From: Verrucomicrobiota bacterium
GTDB taxonomy: Bacteria > Verrucomicrobiota > Verrucomicrobiia > Verrucomicrobiales > Akkermansiaceae
DNA length: 53,628 bases
Assembly (NCBI GenBank): GCA_004293285.1
Contig: RDYF01000018.1
Span: forward strand, 1 to 53,628
Reading direction: 5' to 3'
Notes under the pieces: generated by a model
The model's database searches: none
The model's input: the letters and a program-made list of their open reading frames with translations, nothing else
Told to the model about the DNA's origin: nothing
Translations under genes and position numbers: made by a program
Shown here: positions 43,569 through 50,823 of the stretch, piece after piece
Layout of the letters: every line of letters starts with the position of its first letter
How positions within the stretch are numbered: the stretch's first letter is position 1

Positions 43569-43649
43569 TCACGATTCCTTCATCCGCAAAGTAAGCAAAT
43601 CAGAGCATCCCAGACGATCCCGTATCCGCTGAATGTGGGTTCTTACGGT
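43569..43649 (-). pseudogene. 81-bp remnant of the 3' end of a LuxR-type regulator gene
   Basis: These 81 bp match the last 81 bp (including the stop codon) of the LuxR-HTH gene at 45259-45339, with three mismatches, in the same orientation. Similarity stops sharply on the 5' side of the remnant, which here is followed by 70 bp of unrelated sequence and then the palindromic repeat at 43720. It is the trace of an older copy of the regulator gene, lost by deletion or insertion. Confidence 0.75.
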
Positions 43650-43719
43650 CACTTCGGGTGATCACCCCATCTGCCATCCCATTTCCCGCCTCGCTGTCCA
43701 GACCTGGTCCTGCACCACA

Positions 43720-43998
43720 GCGATCAAGCAAGGGAGAGAATCTTCCAAGATGGGAGCGTAAGCTGCGCCATCGAGACTGGTTTTGACAGAATTTCCGAAT
43801 TTTTCCGAATTTCGTCATGGCAATCATCCAGCGATTCACCATTTCCATCCCACTTCGTTCGAGCTACCCGAATATGGGTTCACTCCTTCAGGGTCATGCA
43901 GAAAATTCTGAAATTCTGTCAACTCGGCCTCCCTCCATCGAGAGCAGCGGATATCCTTGGTCTGCCAGAGTGAGCAGGGCTTTCCCTCGCTTGATCGC
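43720..43998. repeat. 280-bp palindromic structured repeat, copy 1
   Basis: The element is bounded by GCGATCAAG at the left and its inverse CTTGATCGC at the right. Each half holds TTGACAGAATTTC followed by GAATTTT, in opposite orientations. The left half has small hairpins: ATCT-TCCA-AGAT at 43740-43751 and a GCGTA/TGCGC pair just after. The right half has AGGG-CTTT-CCCT. A second full copy is at 44844-45123 and one left half at 52296-52391. No protein is encoded. It could be a MITE-like non-autonomous element or a structured RNA or ssDNA element. Confidence 0.75.
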
Positions 43999-44026
43999 TC
44001 TGGGTCCTAATCGCAAAAAAGAAGCC

Positions 44027-44054
44027 TTGCCAGAATTACCAGAATTGGTAATTT
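44027..44054 (+). promoter_or_regulatory. Promoter and operator-like palindrome of higBA
   Basis: TTGCCA (44027-44032) and TAATTT (44049-44054), 16 bp apart, form a likely promoter. A perfect inverted repeat AATTACC-agaatt-GGTAATT (44034-44053) fills the spacer and the -10. This is where an antitoxin such as HigA normally binds to repress its own operon. Transcription would start at or very near the GTG start codon (44061), so the toxin mRNA may be leaderless. Confidence 0.6.
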
Positions 44055-44060
44055 ATCTCG

Positions 44061-44342
44061 GTGATCACTACTTTTGCCTGTCGAGAGACCGAAAAGATTT
44101 TCGAGGGTCAGAGAAGCAGAAAATTACCTTCAGAAATCCAACAAAGAGCCAGGAGACGACTTATGCAGCTACATAATGCCCAAAATATCAATGACATGAG
44201 GATACCTCCGAGCAACCACTTGGAGAAGCTGTCGGGAAATTTGGCGGGATTTTGGAGCGTCAGAGTAACTCAACAATGGCGTCTTGTTTTCCTTTGGGAA
44301 GACGGGAGCGCCGCAGAGGCAAGAATGATCGACTACCATTGA
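44061..44342 (+). CDS. higB: HigB/RelE-family toxin
   Basis: A protein of 93 residues starting at GTG 44061. The pattern follows HigB: FACRETEKIFEG at the N-terminus, then QQRARRRLMQLHNAQNINDM, a basic region, GFWSVRVTQQWRLVFLW, and the C-terminal ARMIDYH. HigB toxins cleave mRNA on the ribosome. The key C-terminal Tyr/His and central Arg are kept, so it may be active. It precedes higA by 5 bp, toxin first, the usual order for HigBA. It is flanked by two copies of the palindromic repeat. Confidence 0.9.
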   Translation: MITTFACRETEKIFEGQRSRKLPSEIQQRARRRLMQLHNAQNINDMRIPPSNHLEKLSGNLAGFWSVRVTQQWRLVFLWEDGSAAEARMIDYH

Positions 44343-44347
44343 ATACC

Positions 44348-44647
44348 ATGAAGAACGATCTAATCCCACTTGAGAATTTTTTTGCTACCACGCTCGAAGA
44401 AACACTGGATGAGTGGCCAGCAACCATGACCCAGGTTGCGATGGCCACAGGTATTCCACTTCCACATCTTTCGGGAATGAAGACCGGTAAGCGGCGCTGT
44501 ACACCCGAGTATGATCTTCGCCTGAGCCGATATTTTGGCACAAGTCGAGGATACTGGATGCGATTGCAACTCGCATATGATATGGATAAAACGCAACGAC
44601 TGAAGGGACCTGAGATTGAGCATAGCGTCCACGCCGCAGCAGAATAA
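44348..44647 (+). CDS. higA: HigA-type antitoxin, XRE-family DNA-binding protein
   Basis: A protein of 99 residues from ATG 44348 (MKNDLIPLENFFATTLEETL). The helix-turn-helix is MTQVAMATGIPLPHLSGMKT with the recognition helix at its end, then TPEYDLRLSRYFGTSRGYWM as in HigA. It should neutralise the preceding toxin and repress the operon, probably at the palindrome 44034-44053. A strong terminator follows. The pair is a self-contained cassette between repeat copies. Confidence 0.9.
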   Translation: MKNDLIPLENFFATTLEETLDEWPATMTQVAMATGIPLPHLSGMKTGKRRCTPEYDLRLSRYFGTSRGYWMRLQLAYDMDKTQRLKGPEIEHSVHAAAE

Positions 44648-44665
44648 GCCACAGCGATCATGGAA

Positions 44666-44698
44666 TCGCCCACCCAGCCATCGCTCGGTGGGCGTTTT
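44666..44698 (+). terminator. Terminator after higA (copy 2 of the repeated hairpin)
   Basis: The same 29-nt hairpin as after tkt (TCGCCCACC stem, 12-nt loop, GGTGGGCG), here followed by TTTTCGTTTTG. It lies 19 bp after the higA stop. The two copies are direct repeats bordering 1.6 kb that contain the truncated gene, the LuxR remnant, repeat copy 1 and higBA. Confidence 0.8.
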
Positions 44699-44843
44699 CG
44701 TTTTGCATCAAAAAGGATAAAAGCGGATGCGGCAACGGATCCTCATCCGGGAGTAATGCCATCAGGCAACCGCCGCGCGAGGAGGCAATGCGTTCGATAC
44801 CGCCCGATCACGACCACAAAAAAAATCCATGCACTCCAGCAGG

Positions 44844-45123
44844 GCGATCAAGTTAGGGAGCGAATCTCCCATGAGAGGAACGCAAGCGGCCATCGAGACT
44901 GGTTTTGACAGAATTTCCGAATTTTTCCGAATTTCGTCATGGCTATCATCCCGAGATTCACCACTCCGATCTCGCTTGGTTCAGGTTTCATCGAAGATGA
45001 AATCATCTCCTTCTCAGGTCATTCAGAAAATTCTGAAATTCTGTCAACTCGGCTTCCCTCCATCGAGACAAACGATTCTCCTTGGTCTGCCTGAAAGAGC
45101 AGGGCTTTCCCTCACTTGATCGC
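44844..45123. repeat. 280-bp palindromic structured repeat, copy 2
   Basis: Same orientation and architecture as 43720-43998: GCGATCAAG ends, two inverted TTGACAGAATTTC cores, and the AGGG-CTTT-CCCT hairpin. The small hairpin of the left half is TCTC-CCAT-GAGA (44865-44876), different in sequence but still paired. The central ~90 bp between the cores differ strongly from copy 1, so the arms are more conserved than the middle. Confidence 0.75.
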
Positions 45124-45258
45124 CGTGTGCACTCCAGCGACATGCTCTGATTCAGACGGCATGAAAAGTTCGGTATCGGTCGGTAGATTCCATGCGGCAC
45201 ACCTTGCCCATGCCGAGTACTCTCGAAAACAATCCACCATCGAGATCTTCAGAAAACC
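45124..45258. other. Short non-coding stretch between repeat copy 2 and the LuxR-HTH gene
   Basis: 135 bp following repeat copy 2. No terminator for the minus-strand regulator gene and no reading frame were seen. Confidence 0.4.
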
Positions 45259-45693
45259 TCACGATTCCTTCATCCGCAAGGTAAGCAAATCAGAGCATCC
45301 CAGACGATCCCGTATTCGTTGAATGTGGGTTCTTACGGTGGGCTCAGAAATCTGCATGACTTCAGCAATCTTTTTGACCGACATGCCTTTCCGCAAAAAA
45401 GACAAAACCACTCTCTGTCGATCAGAAAGCCCCGTATCTTCTTGCTTCAGGTTGCAGCATTTCTCGGACTGTGCCAAATAGGCGTCCAGCATCTGCTTCA
45501 ATACTTCTTCAGGACTCACACCCATTTTCTCGGCAAAGCCCAAGACAGGCACGAGAAGAGAGTGTAGCTCCTCGTGGCTGGGAGATTCCGAAATCGATTG
45601 ATTGGCCAAAGCATTCACAGAGTCAGATGCGTGTGATTTGCGACCAAGACTACTCTTTTCCACTACCCACTGCCTGCTCGGAAGGGGTCTCAC
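45259..45693 (-). CDS. LuxR-type helix-turn-helix transcriptional regulator
   Basis: A protein of 144 residues from ATG 45693; a GTG at 45663 gives 134 residues and less overlap with the gene before it. The C-terminal third is a GerE/LuxR HTH: LSDRQRVVLSFLRKGMSVKK, then IAEVMQISEPTVRTHIQRIR. The N-terminal part is helical with no receiver or autoinducer-binding domain. It acts presumably as a DNA-binding regulator of the island; its target is unknown. It overlaps the small coiled-coil gene upstream and is probably co-transcribed. Its last 81 bp are duplicated as a remnant at 43569-43649. Confidence 0.8.
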   Translation of the reverse strand: MRPLPSRQWVVEKSSLGRKSHASDSVNALANQSISESPSHEELHSLLVPVLGFAEKMGVSPEEVLKQMLDAYLAQSEKCCNLKQEDTGLSDRQRVVLSFLRKGMSVKKIAEVMQISEPTVRTHIQRIRDRLGCSDLLTLRMKES

Positions 45694-45856
45694 AAAAGAG
45701 TTTTCTCAACGATTCTATTTCATGGCGTAGCTCCAATTCCCGTTCTTTTGCCGCAACGTGATCAGGTGATCCACTTTGAGACATCGTTTGGAGAAGAGCT
45801 ACAGTTTCCACTTCCACAGACAAAACCTTCAACCTCGCTTGCAGATTGCAATTCAT
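45650..45856 (-). CDS. Small coiled-coil protein upstream of the LuxR-HTH gene
   Basis: A protein of 68 residues from ATG 45856 (MNCNLQARLKVLSVEVETVA); the frame is also open to an ATG at 45940, but that would leave only 7 bp to the divergent start. The sequence has heptad-like Leu/Val spacing and a charged helix (VAAKERELELRHEIESLRKL), suggesting a coiled coil. No family was recognised. The 3' end overlaps the regulator by up to 44 bp. It may be a partner of that regulator. Confidence 0.5.
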   Translation of the reverse strand: MNCNLQARLKVLSVEVETVALLQTMSQSGSPDHVAAKERELELRHEIESLRKLFCETPSEQAVGSGKE

Positions 45857-45947
45857 ACCAGTGAGGAAATATTGCCAATTCGGAACAGCCCAAGCAAGAC
45901 TATTTTTCCTTGAAGTTGGATTGTTACTGTTCAAGGTCATTGAAACT

Positions 45948-46370
45948 ATGACTTCCTACAAGCACTTTCCCTTGGCTTTGAGCAAAGTAATTGATTCAAC
46001 TCACGGAGGAAATCAGAGCGAATTTGCTGATTTTGTGGGAATTACGGCTGCATCCATATCACGTTTGTGCGCAGGCACTCGCGACATCACCAAGAGCACG
46101 TTAGAAAAAATTTCTCACAAATTGTCAGCCACTCATCGCAAGCAACTGTATCTAGCAGCCATCAAAGACTTTCTTCCTGAAGATGGTCATCAAATGCTGT
46201 TCGGAAGTTCCGACTGGGAATCGATTGTCATGAAAGAGGACGAAGCAACTTGGAAAAATCTCGATTCCGATAGCAGAAGAATTCTTTTATGGTTGAACCA
46301 AGAAGTCTGTCACAAAAAAGAAATTCGCACTTGGCTAAAAATCCTGTCCGAATGGATTCACGGCAGGTGA
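45948..46370 (+). CDS. XRE-family transcriptional regulator
   Basis: A protein of 140 residues from ATG 45948 (MTSYKHFPLALSKVIDSTHG). The upstream extension of the frame is not protein-like. The HTH is NQSEFADFVGITAASISRLC followed by AGTRDITKSTLEKISHKL, a Cro/C1-type pattern. The C-terminal ~75 residues (AIKDFLPEDG, EEDATWKNL-like and LLWLNQEV segments) are helical, with no known domain. It is transcribed divergently from the coiled-coil/LuxR-HTH pair, with about 90 bp of AT-rich sequence between, a typical regulator-switch layout. Codon use and base composition are more AT-rich than in the housekeeping genes. Confidence 0.75.
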   Translation: MTSYKHFPLALSKVIDSTHGGNQSEFADFVGITAASISRLCAGTRDITKSTLEKISHKLSATHRKQLYLAAIKDFLPEDGHQMLFGSSDWESIVMKEDEATWKNLDSDSRRILLWLNQEVCHKKEIRTWLKILSEWIHGR

Positions 46371-46581
46371 AGTCACTCATCACATCAACCGTGAAAAATC
46401 TACTTTGCCGGCTGAAGCAAAGCTCTGACTACTTTCTTCAAAGATGTGTCTTTTGTGGGACTTCAACGTAGAACAAAGTCGCTCCGCTCTCTAAGTGGGT
46501 GAGGCGAACCTTGTCGTCAGAGATGACGCAACACTCTTGTCGCGAGACAATGCCCCGATCTGATCCTAAGAAATCTCTGTT
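46371..46581. other. Intergenic stretch between the XRE gene and dnaG
   Basis: 211 bp. It contains no convincing reading frame, terminator or RNA motif. It marks the right edge of the accessory island. Confidence 0.4.
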
Positions 46582-48477
46582 TCAGGATGATGTTTGTTTT
46601 TTCTCTTTCCAGGATACGAAGGGCTTTTTCTTGGCTTGCGCGGTTTGACCTAGGCTTACTCGGTCATCTGCAAAGGTCCGACGACCGAGAGCGGCGAGCA
46701 GTTGACTGATTTGCTGCGCTTCTTCTAACAAAGGCATCATCTGCGCAGCGCTCAGGCCCGGTTGGTTCAACGCGGATTGGTTGATGGCGTAGCGCTTGTT
46801 GAGCACTTTCTCGGACAATTTGGCCAATGCTTCTTCGGCATCGATCAAAGGTTGATCAGAGGGCGCTTGATGAAAGGTAGGATCGGCTTGCAGGGCGAGT
46901 TGATCCGACAGTGGCAGATCGGCGAGAAACACGTTCACTGCCGCAGGTTGACTGGGATCGAGCTCGGAGCTGAGGATCGTTTCAATCAAGGGCACGCCCT
47001 CGATGTAGCGCGCCGCTTCGTGCAGGGTCTCGTATTGTTCGCCGAGGTATTGTCGGGCTTCGAGCGAATGCAGCGCGAGATTGGCGAGATAACTGATCAG
47101 CGGATCGATCTTGCTCGGCTCGGCTTCGATCACGGGCGCAGGATCGCCCTGACGACGTTGCTCGCGCACCAATTTTTTCTGCGCAGAGGAGGTCGCTTCG
47201 CGGAGGTCGGGCGCACTCATTTGCAAACGCGTCGCGCAGTGATTGAGGAAGGAATCGCGCGTCACGGGATCGGCCACCGCAGCGAGCAAGGCGGCGATTT
47301 CGCGTGCGGTATTGCCTCGTGCTTGCGCGTTTGCCATGCCACCTGTTGCCTGCGCGCGATCGATCTTAAAGTCGAAAAAGGGCCGAGCTTCGCGCAACAA
47401 AGCGCGAAAAGCGTCGGGCCCTTCGCGTTTGAGAAAGGAATCGGGATCATCACCCGGCGGCATACTCACCACACGCACATGAATGTTTTCGCTCGACAAC
47501 TCGCGGAAGGCTTTTTCGCTGGCCGTGTAGCCCGCTTGGTCGGCATCGAAGCAGAGCAAGGCGGTATCGGTGTAGCGTTTGAAAATTTTCGCGTGCTGGG
47601 CTGTGCAGGCTGTTCCGAGCGTCGCCACGGCGTGTTCAATCCCGTGCTCGTGACAAGCCAGGGCATCGAGCTGTCCCTCGCAAATGAGCACCGCTTTTTC
47701 CTTCATGATCGGCTTGCGCGCACGATCGAAAGCAAAAATGGTTTTGGACTTGAGGAAAAGCGCCGTCTCGGGAGAGTTGATGTATTTTCCCGAATTCGGA
47801 TCGGCGATGATTTGTCGACCCGAGAACGCGATGACCTCGCCTTGTTCATTGGCGACAGGAAACATCAGTCGATCGCGAAAGCGCACGTAGAGCCCACCGC
47901 GCTCGCTTTGCGCACAGAGGCCGGAGTCGACCAATTCGCGACCAGTGATTTTTTTTTCCTTGGCCCAGTCGAGAAAGGCGCGCGGATCCCCCGGCATCCA
48001 ACCCACCATCCAGCGCACCGCCATTTCTTTGCCGTAGCCGCGCGATTTCAGATACGCGCGCGCATGCTTGGCCCGCGGATCTTTCAAAAGCAATTCATGA
48101 AGAAATCGCGCTGTCTCGCGATGCAGTTCCAGCAAGCGACCGCGCTTGCGCTTGTGGCGCTCGGCATCGGCATCGAAGACTTCTTCGACAATCGGAATGT
48201 TCGCCTTCGCCGCCAGCTTGCGGACGGTATCGACAAAAGACAAGCCCTCGTGTTTCATCACAAAACTGATCGCGTCGCCGCCCTCCCCGCAGCCGAAACA
48301 TTTGAACGATTGTCGCTGAGGATTGATGTGAAACGAGGGCGTTTTCTCGTTGTGAAAGGGGCAATTCGCTTTGAAAGAAGAACCCGAGCGTTTCACGGGG
48401 ATGTACGAAGCAATGAGGTCCACGATGTCCGTGGACTCCAACACTTTGATCCGAGTCTCTTGTGAAATTTGCGCCAA
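46582..48477 (-). CDS. dnaG: DNA primase DnaG
   Basis: A protein of 631 residues if it starts at TTG 48477 (xAQISQETRIKVLES), which fits the DnaG N-terminus. The only in-frame ATG (48600) would add 41 residues unlike primase and nearly reach the divergent gene. The zinc finger is CPFHNEKTPSFHINP with FKCFGCGEGGDAI. The RNA-polymerase core has YLKSRGYG and FSGRQI; the TOPRIM site shows LICEGQLDALACHEHG and CFDADQAGYTASEK. It makes RNA primers for replication. The C-terminal helicase-binding part is divergent, as usual. Neighbours rpsU and rpoD, often linked to dnaG, are absent. Confidence 0.94.
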   Translation of the reverse strand: MAQISQETRIKVLESTDIVDLIASYIPVKRSGSSFKANCPFHNEKTPSFHINPQRQSFKCFGCGEGGDAISFVMKHEGLSFVDTVRKLAAKANIPIVEEVFDADAERHKRKRGRLLELHRETARFLHELLLKDPRAKHARAYLKSRGYGKEMAVRWMVGWMPGDPRAFLDWAKEKKITGRELVDSGLCAQSERGGLYVRFRDRLMFPVANEQGEVIAFSGRQIIADPNSGKYINSPETALFLKSKTIFAFDRARKPIMKEKAVLICEGQLDALACHEHGIEHAVATLGTACTAQHAKIFKRYTDTALLCFDADQAGYTASEKAFRELSSENIHVRVVSMPPGDDPDSFLKREGPDAFRALLREARPFFDFKIDRAQATGGMANAQARGNTAREIAALLAAVADPVTRDSFLNHCATRLQMSAPDLREATSSAQKKLVREQRRQGDPAPVIEAEPSKIDPLISYLANLALHSLEARQYLGEQYETLHEAARYIEGVPLIETILSSELDPSQPAAVNVFLADLPLSDQLALQADPTFHQAPSDQPLIDAEEALAKLSEKVLNKRYAINQSALNQPGLSAAQMMPLLEEAQQISQLLAALGRRTFADDRVSLGQTAQAKKKPFVSWKEKKQTSS

Positions 48478-48648
48478 GGGTAATCTTTCGTAGTTCGACA
48501 ACCGAGATAGCAGGGAAATGCCATTTTCTCCATGGAAAAAATGTTTTTCTTTGAAGCGCAAAGCCGAATTGCGAGGATCGCTCGAAGAAAAAACATGCAA
48601 AACCGCAATTTTGCGCTAGCTTGCCTCCCGCCACGCCGTATCTGCCTC

Positions 48649-49848
48649 ATGGTTTTGTCTCGCATCATCGCTCCCATTGCTATCCTCGCCCTCGGCGGTG
48701 TGGCATGGTATGCCTTGGGAAAACCCATCGAAAAGCCCAAGCCCATCGCTCTTCCCGAGCAACTGATCAAAACGGAAGTCTTGGAACTGCGGCCTCGGGA
48801 TTACCAGATCCGCGTGGAAAGTCAGGGCACTTTGCGCGCGCAATATGTCACCACCATCACCCCGCAAGTCTCCGGAGTCATCGTAGCGATTCATCCCTGC
48901 TTCGAAGATGGTGCTTTTTTTGAAAAAGACCAAGTCCTAGCAGAAATCGAGCCCGCCGATTTTGAAGCCAATCTCGCCGGTGCCGAAGCCCGTTTAGCCC
49001 GAGCTCAGGCAGCCCTGCAGCAGGAAATGGCACGAGCCAAGCAAGCGCGACTTAACTGGGAAGACATCGGCTACGACGAAGAACCGTCCGAACTGGTCTT
49101 GCGCGTGCCGCAACTGAAGGAGGCCGAAGCCACGGTCAAAGCCGCAACGGCAGAACTCGACCAAGCACGCAGGAATCTCCAGAGAACCAAAATTCGCGCC
49201 CCTTTTGCCGGTCGAGTGAAGATTCGCCAAGTCGGACTCGGTCAAGCAGTGGGCAGCAACTCCGCTCTCGGCGAAGTATTTGCCTCGGATCTCGCCGAAA
49301 TCCGATTGCCGATCTCGCCATCGGAGTGGAATTTGGTCAAACTACCGACCACCGAAACCGACCCTGCTGTTCCCGTGTTGCTCTCCGACGCCACTGGAGT
49401 GAATGCTGCCTACTCCTGGCAAGCAGAAATCATTCGCACGGAGGGCACGCTGGATGAAACCACCCGTGAACTCTTTGCCATTGCACGACTCAAAGATCCT
49501 TTCGCCCGCAAAAGCAAGGCACCACCTCTGCGCATTGGTCAACCGCTTCGAGCGACCATCGAAGGCGTGGTCTTGTCGCAGGTATATGTCTTTCCTCGCA
49601 AAGCCCTGCGCGGTGTCAATCGCGTCTACATGGCCGAGCAATCACCGCCCGTTCTCGCCCGCCGAGAGGTCACTCCGCTGTGGACCACCTCGACCGAGAT
49701 TGTTGTCAAAGAAGGATTCACCCCCGGCGAAAAAATGACCATCTCGCCCCTCACTTACGCAGTCGATGGAGCAAAGATTGAAATCATTTCCTCACCTGTC
49801 GAATCAGCCTCGGAAGACAAACCGTCGGCCCTCCCTCCGAAATCGTAA
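48649..49848 (+). CDS. RND efflux membrane-fusion (periplasmic adaptor) protein, HlyD family
   Basis: A protein of 399 residues from ATG 48649 (MVLSRIIAPIAILALGGVAW), with an N-terminal membrane anchor. The lipoyl/barrel-sandwich halves are VTTITPQVSGVIVAIHPC and IRAPFAGRVKIRQVGLGQAV. The helical hairpin lies between them (about 120-185, Ala/Glu/Arg-rich). A beta-barrel region with LPISPSEWNLV and a C-terminal part LRIGQPLRATIEG follow. Such proteins link an RND pump to an outer-membrane channel. The pump and channel genes are not adjacent, so the partner lies elsewhere. It is divergent from dnaG. Confidence 0.88.
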   Translation: MVLSRIIAPIAILALGGVAWYALGKPIEKPKPIALPEQLIKTEVLELRPRDYQIRVESQGTLRAQYVTTITPQVSGVIVAIHPCFEDGAFFEKDQVLAEIEPADFEANLAGAEARLARAQAALQQEMARAKQARLNWEDIGYDEEPSELVLRVPQLKEAEATVKAATAELDQARRNLQRTKIRAPFAGRVKIRQVGLGQAVGSNSALGEVFASDLAEIRLPISPSEWNLVKLPTTETDPAVPVLLSDATGVNAAYSWQAEIIRTEGTLDETTRELFAIARLKDPFARKSKAPPLRIGQPLRATIEGVVLSQVYVFPRKALRGVNRVYMAEQSPPVLARREVTPLWTTSTEIVVKEGFTPGEKMTISPLTYAVDGAKIEIISSPVESASEDKPSALPPKS

Positions 49849-49943
49849 ATCCACTTTTCGGGAGAAATACTGGGCTCAAACGAATGGTCAAGCTTGGTTA
49901 AATTTTTCTTGAACGGTCATGAAAAAAAGTTATCTTTATTGAT

Positions 49944-50819
49944 GTGAAGATGATCACCCTATTGTCCGGCCTCGTTTTGTTGTCCGCATCCACTCTCGCA
50001 GAGGCCGCTACGCATGTAGTGAAAGCGGGGGAAAACATGTTCCGCATTTCGCTGCGCTACGGCATTACTTTGTCGGAATTGCAGGCTGCCAACCCCGGCG
50101 TTCAACCGCAGTCGCTGCGCGTCGGTCAAAAGCTCTCCATTCCCAGCCATGGTCGTGATTCTGGCTCCACTTCCCGCGCTGAGGAAACACCCGCAGCAGA
50201 CCTCCAGGAATCGACTTCGACAGCCCCCTCGGATGGTCGCAACACGTATTCTGTGCAAGCAGGCGACAATCTGAGCAAAATCGCCCGACTTCACGGCACT
50301 ACGGTCGCTGCACTGCAAGCCGCTAACCCCAAATTGAAAGCCAACCAGGTCGTTGTCGGCCAACGCATTGTCATCCCCGCAGCTCAGACTCCGAGGGATT
50401 CGAGCAATCCCGCTGCGGTGGCAAAAACGCCCGAACCCGCGCCGACTCCTGCCCCGGAACCCACGCCGACTCCCGCCCCAGTGCCCGCGCCGCCAAAGGA
50501 AATGACGAAGGAGACTCCCAAAGCCATCGCCAATTCGAACACAAATCCTGCACCAAAGTCGCAACAAAAAACCATTTCCTCTACCGAGACCCCAACCCCA
50601 CCGGCTGCGACGAATCTGAAAGAAAACAATCAACCTGCGGCACCAAGCGCTACTCCTGCCTACCGATTGATCAAAACAACACGCGAGCTCACTCTCGAAC
50701 AAGTCGCCCAGGAATACAAAACCACTACTGAGAAAATCAACTCTCTCAACGGCTGGAACTTCAGCCCACAAACGCTGCTCGCGGTCGATTCCGAACTCTA
50801 TATCCCGACTCAACCGTAA
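49944..50819 (+). CDS. LysM-domain peptidoglycan-binding protein, exported
   Basis: A protein of 291 residues from GTG 49944; ATG 49950 is an alternative. The signal peptide (MITLLSGLVLLSASTLAEAA) is followed by LysM 1 (HVVKAGENMFRISLRYGI, about 23-67), LysM 2 (YSVQAGDNLSKIARLHGT, about 95-140), a long Pro/Thr/Ala-rich linker (about 150-220), and a third diverged LysM-like segment near the end (LTLEQVAQEYKTTTEKINSL). It probably binds cell-wall glycan in the periplasm or outer envelope. No hydrolase domain is present. It is convergent with miaB, with 4 bp between stops. Confidence 0.88.
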   Translation: MKMITLLSGLVLLSASTLAEAATHVVKAGENMFRISLRYGITLSELQAANPGVQPQSLRVGQKLSIPSHGRDSGSTSRAEETPAADLQESTSTAPSDGRNTYSVQAGDNLSKIARLHGTTVAALQAANPKLKANQVVVGQRIVIPAAQTPRDSSNPAAVAKTPEPAPTPAPEPTPTPAPVPAPPKEMTKETPKAIANSNTNPAPKSQQKTISSTETPTPPAATNLKENNQPAAPSATPAYRLIKTTRELTLEQVAQEYKTTTEKINSLNGWNFSPQTLLAVDSELYIPTQP

Positions 50820-50823
50820 GGGC

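Noticed and set aside
43720..45123. An integron cassette array with attC sites
   Set aside because: The palindromic repeats and the TA cassette invite this idea, but I see no GTTRRRY/RYYYAAC core pairs and no integrase gene.
43720..45123. A CRISPR array
   Set aside because: Only two long copies, palindromic and far apart, with genes between; no regular spacers.
46762..48465. A 567-codon open frame on the plus strand opposite dnaG
   Set aside because: It lies wholly inside dnaG, whose motifs are clear; the translation shows no domain.
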